DNA from: Lysinibacillus sphaericus OT4b.31
GTDB lineage: Bacteria > Bacillota > Bacilli > Bacillales_A > Planococcaceae
Assembly: GCF_000392615.1 (NCBI RefSeq)
Contig: NZ_KB933398.1
Location: 2,866,702 to 2,930,701, forward strand
Reading direction: 5' to 3'
Length of the DNA: 64,000 nt
Shown here piece after piece: positions 44,312 to 53,392 of the stretch (position 1 is the first letter of the stretch; each line of letters starts with the position of its first letter). The notes beneath the pieces are model-generated. The model had not been told where the DNA came from. It ran no database searches and saw only the letters and a program-made list of their open reading frames with translations. The translations under genes were made by a program, and so were the position numbers.

Positions 44312-44362
44312 TGAAAAGCCCCCATTGATAGACACAATCTTTCAATTGGGGTTGTTGCTTTT
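44312..44362 (+). repeat. Decayed IS3-type terminal region
   Basis: Starts TGAAAAGCCCCCATTG, then TAGACACAATCT and CAATTGGGG-TTG, which aligns with the orfA-side end of the element at 7944-8272 (TGAACTGCGCCCCAATTG, TAGACACAATCT, CAATTGGAGGTG). No transposase follows. It still folds as a hairpin. Confidence 0.45.
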
Positions 44363-44529
44363 GAATTGAAGCAAACCTTACTTTATTGTTCTCCATCTTA
44401 TTATAAGCTTTCATACACATAGGAGTTTATTGTAAATCAAGATGCATTTTCATTATTCTGATTATTGATTAAATTCTGTGTTCAATATATAATTTACTAT
44501 GTTAGTAAAATATTACATAGAGGTGTAGG

Positions 44530-45465
44530 ATGAAAGCTTTAGAACGTTTTAGTGAGTTTGGTAGCAAAACATTTGCTATTTGGGTGCTTCTTTTTGCAGC
44601 ATTTGCCTTTTTTGTTCCAAGCGGTTTTTCTTGGATTGCAGCGTATATCACGATATTACTAGGTATTGTTATGTTTGGTATGGGATTAACAATAACGGTC
44701 GCAGACTTTAAAGAAGTATTAACCAGACCAAAAGATGTGGCGGTTGGTATAGTTGGTCAATTTCTGATTATGCCAAGTTTAGCCTTTTTATTGGTAAAAA
44801 TATTTAACCTTCCACCAGAAATTGCAATCGGTGTTATTTTGGTAGGTTGTTGCCCAGGGGGTACATCATCAAATGTTATGACATTCCTCTCCAAAGGTGA
44901 TGTAGCATTATCTGTGACAATTACATCCATCACAACTTTATTAGCCCCGATTGTGACACCTGGGCTTATTTATTTATTTGCAAGTGAGTACATTGATGTC
45001 GCACCTAGCGCACTCTTTATGTCGATTGTCAAAGTAATTATAATTCCGATTGCATTAGGCTTCATTGTACAGAAGCTCTTTAACAAGCAAGCCAAAGCAA
45101 GTGTGAAGGTGATGCCGCTTGTTTCTGTAGTAGCTATCGTTGCTATTGTGGCTGCTGTTGTTGCAGGCAATCAACAAAAGATTGCTGAAACTGGTTTGAC
45201 TATCTTCGCTGTTGTTGTTTTACACAATAGTTTAGGATACTTAATCGGGTATTTATTTGGAAAAATGTTCGGTATGAACTTAGCGAAAAAGAAAGCTATT
45301 GCCATTGAAGTAGGAATGCAAAATTCGGGCCTAGGTGCGTCTTTAGCCGTTGCACATTTCTCTCCATTAGCAGCAGTACCAAGCGCAATTTTCAGTGTAT
45401 GGCACAATATATCAGGTCCTATATTAGCAACCGTTTTTAGTCGTATGAAAGATAAGAATACGTGA
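44530..45465 (+). CDS. Bile acid:sodium symporter (BASS) family transporter
   Basis: 311 residues with about ten hydrophobic segments. Family motifs: ITILLGIVMFGMGLTITVADF, GVILVGCCPGGTSSNVMTFLSKGDVALSV and IEVGMQNSGLGASLAVAHF, where the broken helices bind sodium and substrate. Closest in appearance to Bacillus YocS and enterobacterial PanS, which carries pantothenate precursors; other members carry bile acids or keto acids. Single gene; an AGAGGTGTAGG site precedes the ATG and a terminator follows. Confidence 0.88.
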   Translation: MKALERFSEFGSKTFAIWVLLFAAFAFFVPSGFSWIAAYITILLGIVMFGMGLTITVADFKEVLTRPKDVAVGIVGQFLIMPSLAFLLVKIFNLPPEIAIGVILVGCCPGGTSSNVMTFLSKGDVALSVTITSITTLLAPIVTPGLIYLFASEYIDVAPSALFMSIVKVIIIPIALGFIVQKLFNKQAKASVKVMPLVSVVAIVAIVAAVVAGNQQKIAETGLTIFAVVVLHNSLGYLIGYLFGKMFGMNLAKKKAIAIEVGMQNSGLGASLAVAHFSPLAAVPSAIFSVWHNISGPILATVFSRMKDKNT

Positions 45466-45570
45466 ATTAATTAAGACTCCGCACGCAGCATGTAAATATT
45501 TAGAAACTCTAGAAACTTTGGCTTTACGGGGAAAGAGTATTACTCACCGAAAAACTAATAAACTATGTGT

Positions 45571-45638
45571 GCTCAGACGATTGTTTTAGCGAGTTGACGG
45601 GGAATCCTCTCATCTCGATTCGTCTGAGTGCTTTTTTT
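45571..45638 (+). terminator. Terminator of the BASS transporter gene
   Basis: Extended hairpin with outer stem CTCAGACGA / TCGTCTGAG and inner GCGAG / CTCG pairs, followed by seven T. The rest of the 320-base gap 45466-45785 shows nothing else I recognise. Confidence 0.7.
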
Positions 45639-45785
45639 GTAAAACGACAACAAATCTCACTACATGCTTGTCAATTATCAGCTTCACTCTTTCATTGACA
45701 AAAAGAAAAAGTATTTGCGTCCAACGTAATGTTAGCCACAAATACTTAGATGGAATTTTATAAAAAAACAAGCATATTAACAAAA

Positions 45786-47303
45786 TTATATTTGTTGTTC
45801 TCGTAATACGTGCTTTAATACTTTGCCAGATGGGTTTCGAGGTAAGTCTTTTACGAATTCTACCATATGAGGTATCTTATATTTAGCCAATTTAGTTTTC
45901 GCAAAATCGATAACATCTTGTTCTGTGATTGCCCCTTCATCTACAAGTGCAATAATCGCTTTCGGGACCTCCCCATATACTTCATGCGGTATACCAATAA
46001 CTGCTGCATCTAGCACTTGTGGTATTTGATACAGTACATTTTCCACCTCGATTGGATAAATGTTTTCACCACCACGAATAATCATATCTTTTTTTCGATC
46101 GACAATATACAAATACCCATCGTCATCTAAACGTCCTAAATCTCCCGTATATAGCCAGCCATCTATAATTACTTTTTTTGTTTCTTCTTCGTTCTTCAAA
46201 TAACCTTTCATAATTTGTGGCCCTTTAATACAAATTTCCCCTACCTGTTCTGAAGGTAATTCTTGTCCATCATTATCTACTATTTTTATCTGCGTCCTTG
46301 CCAATGCTCTACCAACAGATCCTACTCGTTCTAATGCTGCATCATCCGTTAATGAAGTGCCTCCCGGGGTACTTTCTGTCTGTCCATATAGGTTTTGAAT
46401 TTCAACGTTAGGAAATGATTCTTTTAATTGTTTAATAATTTCCTGTGGCATCGGTGCCGAGCCATACGCAAATTTTCTCACATGCTCAAACTGATAATTT
46501 GTCATATCCTTTTTTCCTAACAGGATGGCATACATTGTTGGTACACCTGTGAAGATTGTCACTCGTTCTTTAGTGATGCTCTGTAATGTTCGTTCTGGCG
46601 AGAAAGTTTCGTCAATAACAAGCGCTGCCCCACCACACATTGTCCCAACACCAATGACATGTAAACCCGCACAATGGAATAAAGGAATAGAGATATACAC
46701 GCGATCTGTAGGTCGATATTGAAGGGCATCATGCCAAATTTCTGCTGCGTTTACAATATTGGCATGTGATAACATTACTCCCTTAGGATTGCCTGTCGTT
46801 CCTGATGTATATAAGATGACAGCAGTATCTTGTGGATTAAGTTCTATAGGAGTAAATGTATTTGGTCCATCAATAATTTCTCGAAGTTGTTGACGATTCA
46901 ATTTCAATGCAAAATCATAATCGATTTGCTTACCTGTTTCATTTAATCTTTCATCATAGAACAAACCTTTAATTTCTGAATGATTAAAAATATACGCTAA
47001 CTCAGCAGGTGCTAGTTTTGTATTGATCGGTAGAACCGTAAAGCCAGCCAATTGCACGCCATAATATACTGTCATAAAAAGATCTGAATTTAATAACATT
47101 AAACCGATGACATCACCTTTTTCAAAACCTTTTTGCTGTAAGTACCCTGCGATTTTTTGGACATTTGTATACAATGTCTCATAGCTAGTTTCATGACCTT
47201 CAAAAACAAGTGCCGTTGCTTGCGGCGTCTGCACTCCATGACTTTTCAAAATATCCGTAACAAAATTTGAACGACTTGTTATAACCGTTTTATCTTTCAT
47301 CAC
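45786..47303 (-). CDS. Acyl-CoA synthetase (AMP-forming), fatty-acid CoA ligase type
   Basis: 505 residues; activates a carboxylic acid with ATP and CoA. Adenylate-forming motifs: VILYTSGTTGNPKGVMLSH (about 165-183), FHCAGLHVIGVG, IQNLYGQTESTPGG (A5), GWLYTGDLGRLDDDGYLYIVDRKKDMIIRGGENIYP (A7-A8), and the catalytic lysine in RNPSGKVLKHVL near the C-terminus. Chain-length preference cannot be read reliably. Single gene with CCTCC-complement site before the ATG. A palindrome GAACGTTC about 80 bases upstream could be a TetR-type site. Confidence 0.9.
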   Translation of the reverse strand: MMKDKTVITSRSNFVTDILKSHGVQTPQATALVFEGHETSYETLYTNVQKIAGYLQQKGFEKGDVIGLMLLNSDLFMTVYYGVQLAGFTVLPINTKLAPAELAYIFNHSEIKGLFYDERLNETGKQIDYDFALKLNRQQLREIIDGPNTFTPIELNPQDTAVILYTSGTTGNPKGVMLSHANIVNAAEIWHDALQYRPTDRVYISIPLFHCAGLHVIGVGTMCGGAALVIDETFSPERTLQSITKERVTIFTGVPTMYAILLGKKDMTNYQFEHVRKFAYGSAPMPQEIIKQLKESFPNVEIQNLYGQTESTPGGTSLTDDAALERVGSVGRALARTQIKIVDNDGQELPSEQVGEICIKGPQIMKGYLKNEEETKKVIIDGWLYTGDLGRLDDDGYLYIVDRKKDMIIRGGENIYPIEVENVLYQIPQVLDAAVIGIPHEVYGEVPKAIIALVDEGAITEQDVIDFAKTKLAKYKIPHMVEFVKDLPRNPSGKVLKHVLREQQI

Positions 47304-47497
47304 ATTTACCCCTCCTCACAAAAACTATTAATAAATTAAAATTAACACACAAAGCAGAAAACAATAAATATTAAGTAGAATTACCGAACGTTCACTGTGT
47401 TGACCAAAAGGTATAAGAGCGTATACCATACTTCGTTTTATAATGGTCATGTCCATTTTGGTGTAATACATATTTCACGAACTTAGCTAGGCGCGTT

Positions 47498-48901
47498 TCA
47501 ATCAACAAACGCATAGTCTCCATCACTGTCGAGTAAATCCTTTAATATTGTTAAGGCTTGTTCTAGCTGCGCGCTATTTTCTGGCGCTGTTATCGCTAAG
47601 CGAACTGCATTTACCGGTTTTGCATTTCCTACAGCAAAGCGTTCCGCCGCATAAACTTGTACCCCTGCCTTCGATGCGAGCAACTCAAACTGTACACCAG
47701 TAAATTTTTTGGGTAGCAAAAGCCATCTAAATATACATTCCCCATCCCCTAAAACTGTGTAACCATGTAAATACTGATTAACAAGCGCATTTTGTTGCTG
47801 TGCATACAAACGATGTTTCTCTAATATCGTTTGTGCAACGCCATCTTGAATCAGCCGTGCTGTAAGTTCCACCATAACAGGAGATACGGAAATATTGATA
47901 TTATAAAGCGTCTCCATAATTTTCTTCCTAAGGGCTGTAGGTGTGACAATAAAGGATAGCCTTAGCCCAGGAGAAATGGTCTTTGATATACTGGCAATAT
48001 AAATTATCTTATCAGGTGCATAAGTAGCAATCGGTGCAAGTGGTTGTTCTTTTAAAAAACTATAGATGGCATCCTCAATGACGATTAAACCTGTTTGCTT
48101 CGCTACTTCCGCGATCATTTTTCTTGTTGCCATAGTCATCGTATGAGTTGTTGGATTATGAAAATCTGGAATGACATAAAGACCCTTTATATGCTCATTT
48201 TTGCAAGCATACAATAGTCCTTCTCTGGTCATTTCTCCATTTCTTTGTTGAATCGCTACAAGTTGGATGCCGAGCATATTGGCCGCTGTTTTTATACCCG
48301 CATATGTAATTGGATCTGTGCCGATTCGGTCCCCTGGCTGAAATAATGCAGCTAATGTACCAACGATGGCATTTTGACCTCCCGCTGCAAGTAATACAGG
48401 TTGATCGATTTGATAGCCGACCTTTTCTAGTAGTTTCGTTGCTGCCTCGGTTTGCCAGGCATTACCCTCTGGTCGTCCGTATTGAAATAACTTGCTGAAA
48501 TTAGGATCATTCAGCATTTTTTTCATGTAACGCGTAATTTCCTCATTCGCATGATTTTCTGGCAACACGGAGCCCATCTCAATAATGTGCGATGAATTAC
48601 TTGTCGGTAATAAAATTTTATTCGTTGCTGCATCTGATGAAACGAACGTTCCACTCCCAATAGAAGCATATATAAGCCCCTTCTGCCCACAAAGTTTAAA
48701 CGCTCGAGTAATCGTGCTTAAGTTCACATCTAAAAAATCGGCTAACTCTCGTTGTGGCGGTAGTTTCGTCCCTGGTGATAATTGCCCATCTTTAATATCT
48801 TGTTCAAGCTGCTCGGCTATTGCTATATATAACGGCGCTGAAATATTGCTTATATCTGGCTTCCAGCTCATTGGATATTCCTCAAATGAATTAACTGGCA
48901 T
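47498..48901 (-). CDS. MocR-family regulator (GntR HTH fused to aminotransferase domain)
   Basis: About 467 residues from the ATG at 48901, which has AAGGAG seven bases upstream. N-terminal GntR winged helix: QLEQDIKDGQLSPGTKLPPQRELADFLDVNLSTITRAFKLC (about 25-65). The rest is a fold-type-I PLP domain with IYIASISKTISPGLRLSFIV, whose lysine would hold PLP. MocR proteins use PLP or an amino acid to sense metabolite levels. Divergent from an aminotransferase gene, with three matching half-sites between them, so it likely controls that gene and itself. Confidence 0.9.
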   Translation of the reverse strand: MPVNSFEEYPMSWKPDISNISAPLYIAIAEQLEQDIKDGQLSPGTKLPPQRELADFLDVNLSTITRAFKLCGQKGLIYASIGSGTFVSSDAATNKILLPTSNSSHIIEMGSVLPENHANEEITRYMKKMLNDPNFSKLFQYGRPEGNAWQTEAATKLLEKVGYQIDQPVLLAAGGQNAIVGTLAALFQPGDRIGTDPITYAGIKTAANMLGIQLVAIQQRNGEMTREGLLYACKNEHIKGLYVIPDFHNPTTHTMTMATRKMIAEVAKQTGLIVIEDAIYSFLKEQPLAPIATYAPDKIIYIASISKTISPGLRLSFIVTPTALRKKIMETLYNINISVSPVMVELTARLIQDGVAQTILEKHRLYAQQQNALVNQYLHGYTVLGDGECIFRWLLLPKKFTGVQFELLASKAGVQVYAAERFAVGNAKPVNAVRLAITAPENSAQLEQALTILKDLLDSDGDYAFVD

Positions 48902-48930
48902 ATTCAAGCTCCTTCTTTCTCTTCGTGCAT

Positions 48931-48981
48931 TTGCATACAATATTATAATTGTCTTGCATACAATCATAATATTGTATGCAA
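48931..48981. promoter_or_regulatory. MocR operator array between divergent genes
   Basis: Three 11-base copies of TTGCATACAAT: direct at 48931-48941 and 48954-48964 (23 bases apart), and inverted at 48971-48981. The last two form a perfect palindrome. Direct-plus-inverted layout is typical for MocR proteins. Confidence 0.8.
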
Positions 48982-49033
48982 ATGATTACAATGATATAAT
49001 TTTTAAAAAATCAGAAAAAAGGAACGATAAATT

Positions 49034-50197
49034 ATGCAATATTCAGAAAGAATTTTAAAAACACCATCATCATTCATCCGAAACATTTTGAAAGTAACCG
49101 ATGCAGTGGATGTCATTTCCTTTGCGGGCGGACTTCCAAACCCAATCTCATTCCCAATCGATGCTTTAAGGGCATCTGTTGACCATGCAATTAGCGAAAA
49201 TGGTAGTAAACTGTTCCAATATTCATCTACTCAAGGCTATGCACCACTTCGCGAATATATCGCTGCCAAATACCAACGTCTGCACGACTTAGATATCAAC
49301 GCAGATGATGTATTCATTACAACTGGTTCACAGCAAGCACTTGAACTCATTGGGAAAGTACTCATTAACAAAGGTGATGGCATTGTCATCGAGGAACCTG
49401 GCTACTTAGGCGCTATTCAAGCATTCACATTAAGTGAGCCAACTTTCTATGGTGTAACTCTTGAAAATGATGGTCTTAACTTAGAAGAATTAGAGACTGC
49501 CTTACAACAACCAAACGTAAAATTCGTCTATACTGTACCCAACTTCCAAAATCCAACGGGACTGACATATTCAAAAGAAAAACGTGAGCAAATTTGCGAG
49601 ATTGTATCAAAATATGACGTAGCTTTAATCGAGGATGATCCGTATGGAGAATTACGATTCCAAGGCGAACCACTTCCTTACATTGGTGCTGGTAAATTAG
49701 ATAATAGTATTTTATTAGGTTCTTTCTCTAAAACGGTCACACCGGGTATGCGCCTAGGCTTCATCATTACGAAGAATAAAGAGTTGATGCAACATATTGA
49801 AACAGCAAAGCAAGCAACTGACCTACACACAAATATTTTCTCACAATATGTCATTTATGATTATTTAGCAAATAATGACTATACTGAACACGTAAAAAAA
49901 ATTATTTCATTATATAAAAACCAATCAGATGCTATGCTAGAGGCCATTCAGGAGTTCTTCCCTGCACACGTTGATTACACACGACCAGATGGCGGGATGT
50001 TCATCTGGGCTACAATGAATAATGGTGCTTCATCTTTAGACGTATTCCAAAAAGCGATGGAACAAAAGGTTGCCTTCGTTCCTGGCGACCCATTCTACAC
50101 TTCTAAAACAAATGTTAATACAATGCGTCTTAATTATACGAATGCAACACCGGAAGTCATCCGCGAAGGTATTAAACGATTAGGTAGTATTTTATAA
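49034..50197 (+). CDS. PLP-dependent aminotransferase, 2-aminoadipate/LysN-like
   Basis: 387 residues of class I/II aminotransferase: AGGLPNPISFPIDALR, FQYSSTQGYAPLREYIA, TTGSQQALELIGKVL, VPNFQNPTGLTYS, IEDDPYGELRF and the PLP lysine in LLGSFSKTVTPGMRLGF. The GGLP..FP start and QYSSTQG block are typical of 2-aminoadipate or multi-substrate aminotransferases of the LysN/Kat type. The true substrate is probably linked to the divergent MocR regulator, whose sites lie just upstream. A strong terminator follows. Confidence 0.9.
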   Translation: MQYSERILKTPSSFIRNILKVTDAVDVISFAGGLPNPISFPIDALRASVDHAISENGSKLFQYSSTQGYAPLREYIAAKYQRLHDLDINADDVFITTGSQQALELIGKVLINKGDGIVIEEPGYLGAIQAFTLSEPTFYGVTLENDGLNLEELETALQQPNVKFVYTVPNFQNPTGLTYSKEKREQICEIVSKYDVALIEDDPYGELRFQGEPLPYIGAGKLDNSILLGSFSKTVTPGMRLGFIITKNKELMQHIETAKQATDLHTNIFSQYVIYDYLANNDYTEHVKKIISLYKNQSDAMLEAIQEFFPAHVDYTRPDGGMFIWATMNNGASSLDVFQKAMEQKVAFVPGDPFYTSKTNVNTMRLNYTNATPEVIREGIKRLGSIL

Positions 50198-50208
50198 ACA
50201 AGTAATCA

Positions 50209-50239
50209 ACCGTATGAGCGCTGACAACGCTTATACGGT
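50209..50239 (+). terminator. Terminator of the aminotransferase gene
   Basis: ACCGTATGAGCG / CGCTTATACGGT stem, then seven T, 12 bases after the stop codon. Confidence 0.9.
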
Positions 50240-50332
50240 TTTTTTCCATGATATTAATTTTTAATAGAAAAAAATGCTTGCTTAAATGAATTCTTTTCAT
50301 CCTAAATCACCGTTAATAACAGTACATGACAG

Positions 50333-50887
50333 TTAGCTTGGATAATAAATGGTCATGCTTAATCGGGTCAATGTTTCCCCAGGATTACAATATGTGTGGG
50401 GTCGATCGGCTTTAAATCTAATGGAGTCCCCACTTTTTAATTTATATGCGCTTTCATTGACACGAATAGTTACCTCACCATCAAAAACTGTGATGAATTC
50501 CTCAGTACCTTCTCTATGGGCATCTGCACTTAATTTTCCGTTCTTTTCAATTTCGATAGTGTAAATTTCAAAGCGACTATCTTCTTGGAAAGGAAAATAA
50601 GGATAAACTTTATATCTTCCATTGTCTTCAGATAATACTTGAACATCATCCCTTAGAATAACTTTCGTATCAGGCTGTGGATTATTTATTAGGGCCGTAA
50701 AAGAGATCTTTAGTCCATTCGCTATTTTCCATATCGTTGTAAGAGTTGGGCTTGACTCTCCTCGTTCAATTTGTCCTATCATCGTTTTACTTACTCCACT
50801 TAATTGAGAAACTTTTTCCAAACTTAATTTCTCTTGCTCTCTAATCGCTTTTAAATTTCTTGCAAGAATAAGATGAATTTCTTCCAT
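50333..50887 (-). CDS. XRE-family regulator with C-terminal cupin domain
   Basis: 184 residues. HTH: NLKAIREQEKLSLEKVSQLSGVSKTMIGQIERGESSPTLTTIWKIANGL (about 10-58). The C-terminal cupin (about 105-180) has HREGTEEFITVFDGEVTIRV and GDSIRFKADRPHTYCNPGE with conserved histidines. Such proteins sense a small molecule. It is divergent from a LysE-type exporter, with an inverted repeat in the shared promoter region, so it likely controls that exporter. An AGGAGTGAG-type site precedes the ATG. Confidence 0.88.
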   Translation of the reverse strand: MEEIHLILARNLKAIREQEKLSLEKVSQLSGVSKTMIGQIERGESSPTLTTIWKIANGLKISFTALINNPQPDTKVILRDDVQVLSEDNGRYKVYPYFPFQEDSRFEIYTIEIEKNGKLSADAHREGTEEFITVFDGEVTIRVNESAYKLKSGDSIRFKADRPHTYCNPGETLTRLSMTIYYPS

Positions 50888-50918
50888 AAACTCACTCCTA
50901 TAATTTGTACAATATAAC

Positions 50919-50943
50919 GGTCTTTATGTATAATAAAAAGACC
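50919..50943. promoter_or_regulatory. Operator candidate between the XRE-cupin regulator and the exporter
   Basis: Inverted repeat GGTCTTT-N11-AAAGACC that also encloses a TATAAT-like box (TATGTATAATA), placed 31 bases before the regulator and 57 before the exporter start. Confidence 0.5.
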
Positions 50944-51000
50944 GACGCTATACCGTTCTTTTCGGACATTATAGCATACGAAGTAAAAGGAGGGTCAAAT

Positions 51001-51585
51001 ATGCCTTTATTTTCATTTTTATTATTTGTTTTTATCACGAGTTTTACTCCAGGTCCCAACAATATCATGGCAATGGCGTATGCAAATAAACATGGATTAA
51101 AGAAAACCTTGCCATTTTGTCTAGGTGTAGGCATAGGATTTTTCGTCATTACACTACTATGTAGTCTTTTTAATATTGCCTTAACAAATGTTATGCCTAT
51201 TATTGAACATCCTTTAACAATTTTTGGGGTATGTTATATGCTATACCTAGCTTATAAAATCCTTGCTAGCAAAGACAGCGGCAACGAAAACACTGAAATT
51301 ACTAACAATTTACTGCTAATGGCTATGCTGCTACAGTTTGTTAATCCGAAGGGCATTTTATTTGGTATTACTGTAGTAGCAACCTTCATCCTTCCCTATT
51401 ATTCTTCTTACTTAAGCTATTTTCTTTTTTCATTATTTTTAGGAATGGTCGGTATGATGAGTACATATAGCTGGGGTCTATTTGGTTCCGCATTTCAAAA
51501 ACTGCTATTGCAATATAGACGACAATTTAATATCGTTATGGCCATCTTACTAGTGTACAGTGCCTTTTCGATACTGATGAACTAG
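51001..51585 (+). CDS. LysE/RhtB-family exporter
   Basis: About 194 residues from the ATG at 51001, which follows AGGAGGG. Family start: FLLFVFITSFTPGPNNIMAMAYANKHGLKKTLPFCLGVGIGFF, the TPGPN motif being diagnostic. Six hydrophobic segments fit the family (usual length 190-215). Similar to cysteine/O-acetylserine exporters, but substrate is not determinable. Divergent from the XRE-cupin regulator that probably controls it. Confidence 0.87.
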   Translation: MPLFSFLLFVFITSFTPGPNNIMAMAYANKHGLKKTLPFCLGVGIGFFVITLLCSLFNIALTNVMPIIEHPLTIFGVCYMLYLAYKILASKDSGNENTEITNNLLLMAMLLQFVNPKGILFGITVVATFILPYYSSYLSYFLFSLFLGMVGMMSTYSWGLFGSAFQKLLLQYRRQFNIVMAILLVYSAFSILMN

Positions 51586-51820
51586 AAGGAAGAAGAAAAA
51601 CAAGGGGATATTGTGGCAATACTATCGCAGCACGATAGTTTTCGATTAAAAAAAATCTGCCAGTTTTCCGACGGGGGCGTGAACAGGAAACTTCTACAGA
51701 TGCTCAAGCTCTGGAGGGGTTTGCTGCTTACCTCGGAAATCTAGCAGAATATAGTTGTTTAGCATATTCTGTTTACCTTATTGTCATAGGACATTCCCAA
51801 TCGAAACATCCAATGATGAG
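51586..51820. other. Non-coding interval after the exporter gene
   Basis: Contains a small hairpin ACTATCG / CGATAGT (about 51622-51640) that may end exporter transcription. No gene recognised. Confidence 0.4.
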
Positions 51821-51943
51821 TTATTTTGTATACGTTAAAACGGCGTTTTTCTTAAATTTAGCTAATGCTTTCGTTGCTTCAACTTTATCTGTATATTCAA
51901 AAATACGAACTTCCTTTTTCTCAAAGACTGTAATAACCCACAT
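51821..51943 (-). CDS. Small 40-residue protein
   Basis: MWVITVFEKKEVRIFEYTDK and 20 further residues ending LTYTK. GAAGGGAG lies nine bases before the ATG. The MWV-TVF start followed by an aromatic-acidic strand and a short helix resembles a small protein family seen in Bacillaceae (from memory), which supports it as real. Function unknown. A possible Fnr/Crp-type site lies 125 bases upstream. Confidence 0.6.
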   Translation of the reverse strand: MWVITVFEKKEVRIFEYTDKVEATKALAKFKKNAVLTYTK

Positions 51944-52067
51944 TGTAAAATCTCCCTTCAAAATTGTTTTTTTCATATAAATCATCTAAAAATATGATGC
52001 TTCAATCAAACTGTCTTATCTTGCTTAATTCCTATTCTACGCCGATTTCCTCAAAAAGAAATAGGTA

Positions 52068-52083
52068 TGTGAAGCCCTTCACA
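52068..52083. promoter_or_regulatory. Fnr/Crp-type palindrome
   Basis: TGTGA-N6-TCACA, a perfect 16-base palindrome matching the Fnr consensus of Bacillaceae. The only downstream gene on the minus strand is the 40-residue protein. Confidence 0.4.
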
Positions 52084-52184
52084 AACTGTTCAAATTCAAA
52101 ACGCTTTCATTGAACAAATTGTGAAAATCAGCTTTTTTTAGGCATAACGTGTTTATGTTTCATCGCCAGGACTATGCCTCTTTT

Positions 52185-52290
52185 CTATCCGTCACTTTGG
52201 AGATTCTATCCGTCATTTACTCGTTACTATCCGTCACTTTAAGCATTCTATCCGTCATTTACTCGTTTTTATCCGTCTGCCATCATAAAA
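52185..52290 (+). repeat. Five 21-bp-spaced repeats with CTATCCGTCA core
   Basis: The core TATCCGTCAYTT begins at 52185, 52206, 52227, 52248 and (variant TTATCCGTC) 52269, each exactly 21 bases apart, with variable bases between. Located just past the bioB stop. No cas genes and no conserved palindromic unit, so not CRISPR. Confidence 0.85.
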
Positions 52291-52396
52291 GACCATATGC
52301 ACCCCTTTTCCACGACGCACATACGGCCTTTCCATGTTGATGATAATTAAATTAGTTGTAGCAGTAATAATTTTTCATTAAGGTTGGTCATTTTGC

Positions 52397-53392
52397 TCAG
52401 CACAATACTTCTTCCTGCTTTTGTGTTAACTCAATTTCAAAACCTAAATCTTCGAGCATACGATAATCACGATTCGCTTCTTGTCCTTCAGTAGTTAGGT
52501 AATCTCCAACAAAAATGCTATTGGCAGCATACATACCTAGTGGCTGAAGTGACCCAAGATTAACCTCACGACCACCAGAAATGCGAATTTCCTTTGTTGG
52601 ATTTATATAGCGGAATAATGCTAATACTTTTAAACAATAACGAGGGTTCAATTCTTTTGTGCCCTCTAGCTTCGTGCCATCAATGGCATTTAAAAAATTG
52701 ACTGGTATCGAATCTGCATCTAATTGGTGCAGTGCACGTGCAATATCCACCACATCATCTTTCGTTTCTTTCATGCCAATAATGGCACCCGAGCATGGGG
52801 AAATCCCATGTTTCTTAGCAATTTCCACCGTATTCACACGATCCTCATACGTATGGGAGGTTGTGATGTATGAGTGGTGGCGCTCAGAAGTATTTAAGTT
52901 ATGATTGTACCGATCTACCCCCGCTTCTTTTAACTGTTGCGCCTGTTCTTCTTTCAATAAGCCAAGACAGGCACAAACTTTTAAGCCGTATTTTTCTTTA
53001 ATTTCTTCGACCGCTTCACTGACGACATTGACATCCTTACGCGTTGGACCTCGACCACTCGCGACGATGCAATATGTACCTATTTTATTTTCAAATGCTC
53101 GTTTCGCACCTGCTAAAATTTCATCTTTTGTAATGAACGGATATTTATCAATTGGCGCAGTTGATTTGGACGACTGCGAGCAATACCCACAATCCTCTGG
53201 GCAATACCCACTCTTGGCATTCATAATCATATTTAATTTCACTTTTTTACCATAAAAATGTTTACGAATAGCAAAGGCCCCATCCATTAGCTTTAATAGG
53301 TCATCATCGTCACTATTTAAAAGGGCCAATGCCTCTTCATTGCTAATAATTTTTCCCGCAATGACTTCATCTGCTAGTTGTAACCAATCCAC
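52397..53392 (-). CDS. bioB: Biotin synthase
   Basis: 331 residues from the GTG at 53392, eight bases after AAGGAG. Radical SAM enzyme that inserts sulfur into dethiobiotin. The CxxxCxxC cluster motif is in [13 protein letters not shown]; other blocks are [37 protein letters not shown]-like [15 protein letters not shown] and [15 protein letters not shown] with the arginine ligand of the 2Fe-2S cluster. Length matches other BioB. Last gene of bioD-bioA-bioY-bioB. Confidence 0.96.
   Translation of the reverse strand: MDWLQLADEVIAGKIISNEEALALLNSDDDDLLKLMDGAFAIRKHFYGKKVKLNMIMNAKSGYCPEDCGYCSQSSKSTAPIDKYPFITKDEILAGAKRAFENKIGTYCIVASGRGPTRKDVNVVSEAVEEIKEKYGLKVCACLGLLKEEQAQQLKEAGVDRYNHNLNTSERHHSYITTSHTYEDRVNTVEIAKKHGISPCSGAIIGMKETKDDVVDIARALHQLDADSIPVNFLNAIDGTKLEGTKELNPRYCLKVLALFRYINPTKEIRISGGREVNLGSLQPLGMYAANSIFVGDYLTTEGQEANRDYRMLEDLGFEIELTQKQEEVLC

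Larger units (their letters stand above)
43643..44529. other. 887-bp gap without a supported gene
   Basis: AT-rich. Visible structures are an inverted repeat GGATATTG / CAATATCC (43938-43974), a bidirectional terminator-like hairpin (44055-44096) and a decayed IS3-type end (44312-44362). No open frame has a plausible start site and composition. Confidence 0.5.

Noticed and set aside
47385-47400. GAACGTTC palindrome upstream of the acyl-CoA ligase as a FadR site
   Set aside because: It does not match the longer Bacillus FadR consensus; kept only as a remark in the gene entry.
52185-52290. Possible CRISPR array
   Set aside because: Units are 21 bases in total with no separate spacer and repeat, cores vary, and no cas genes are near.
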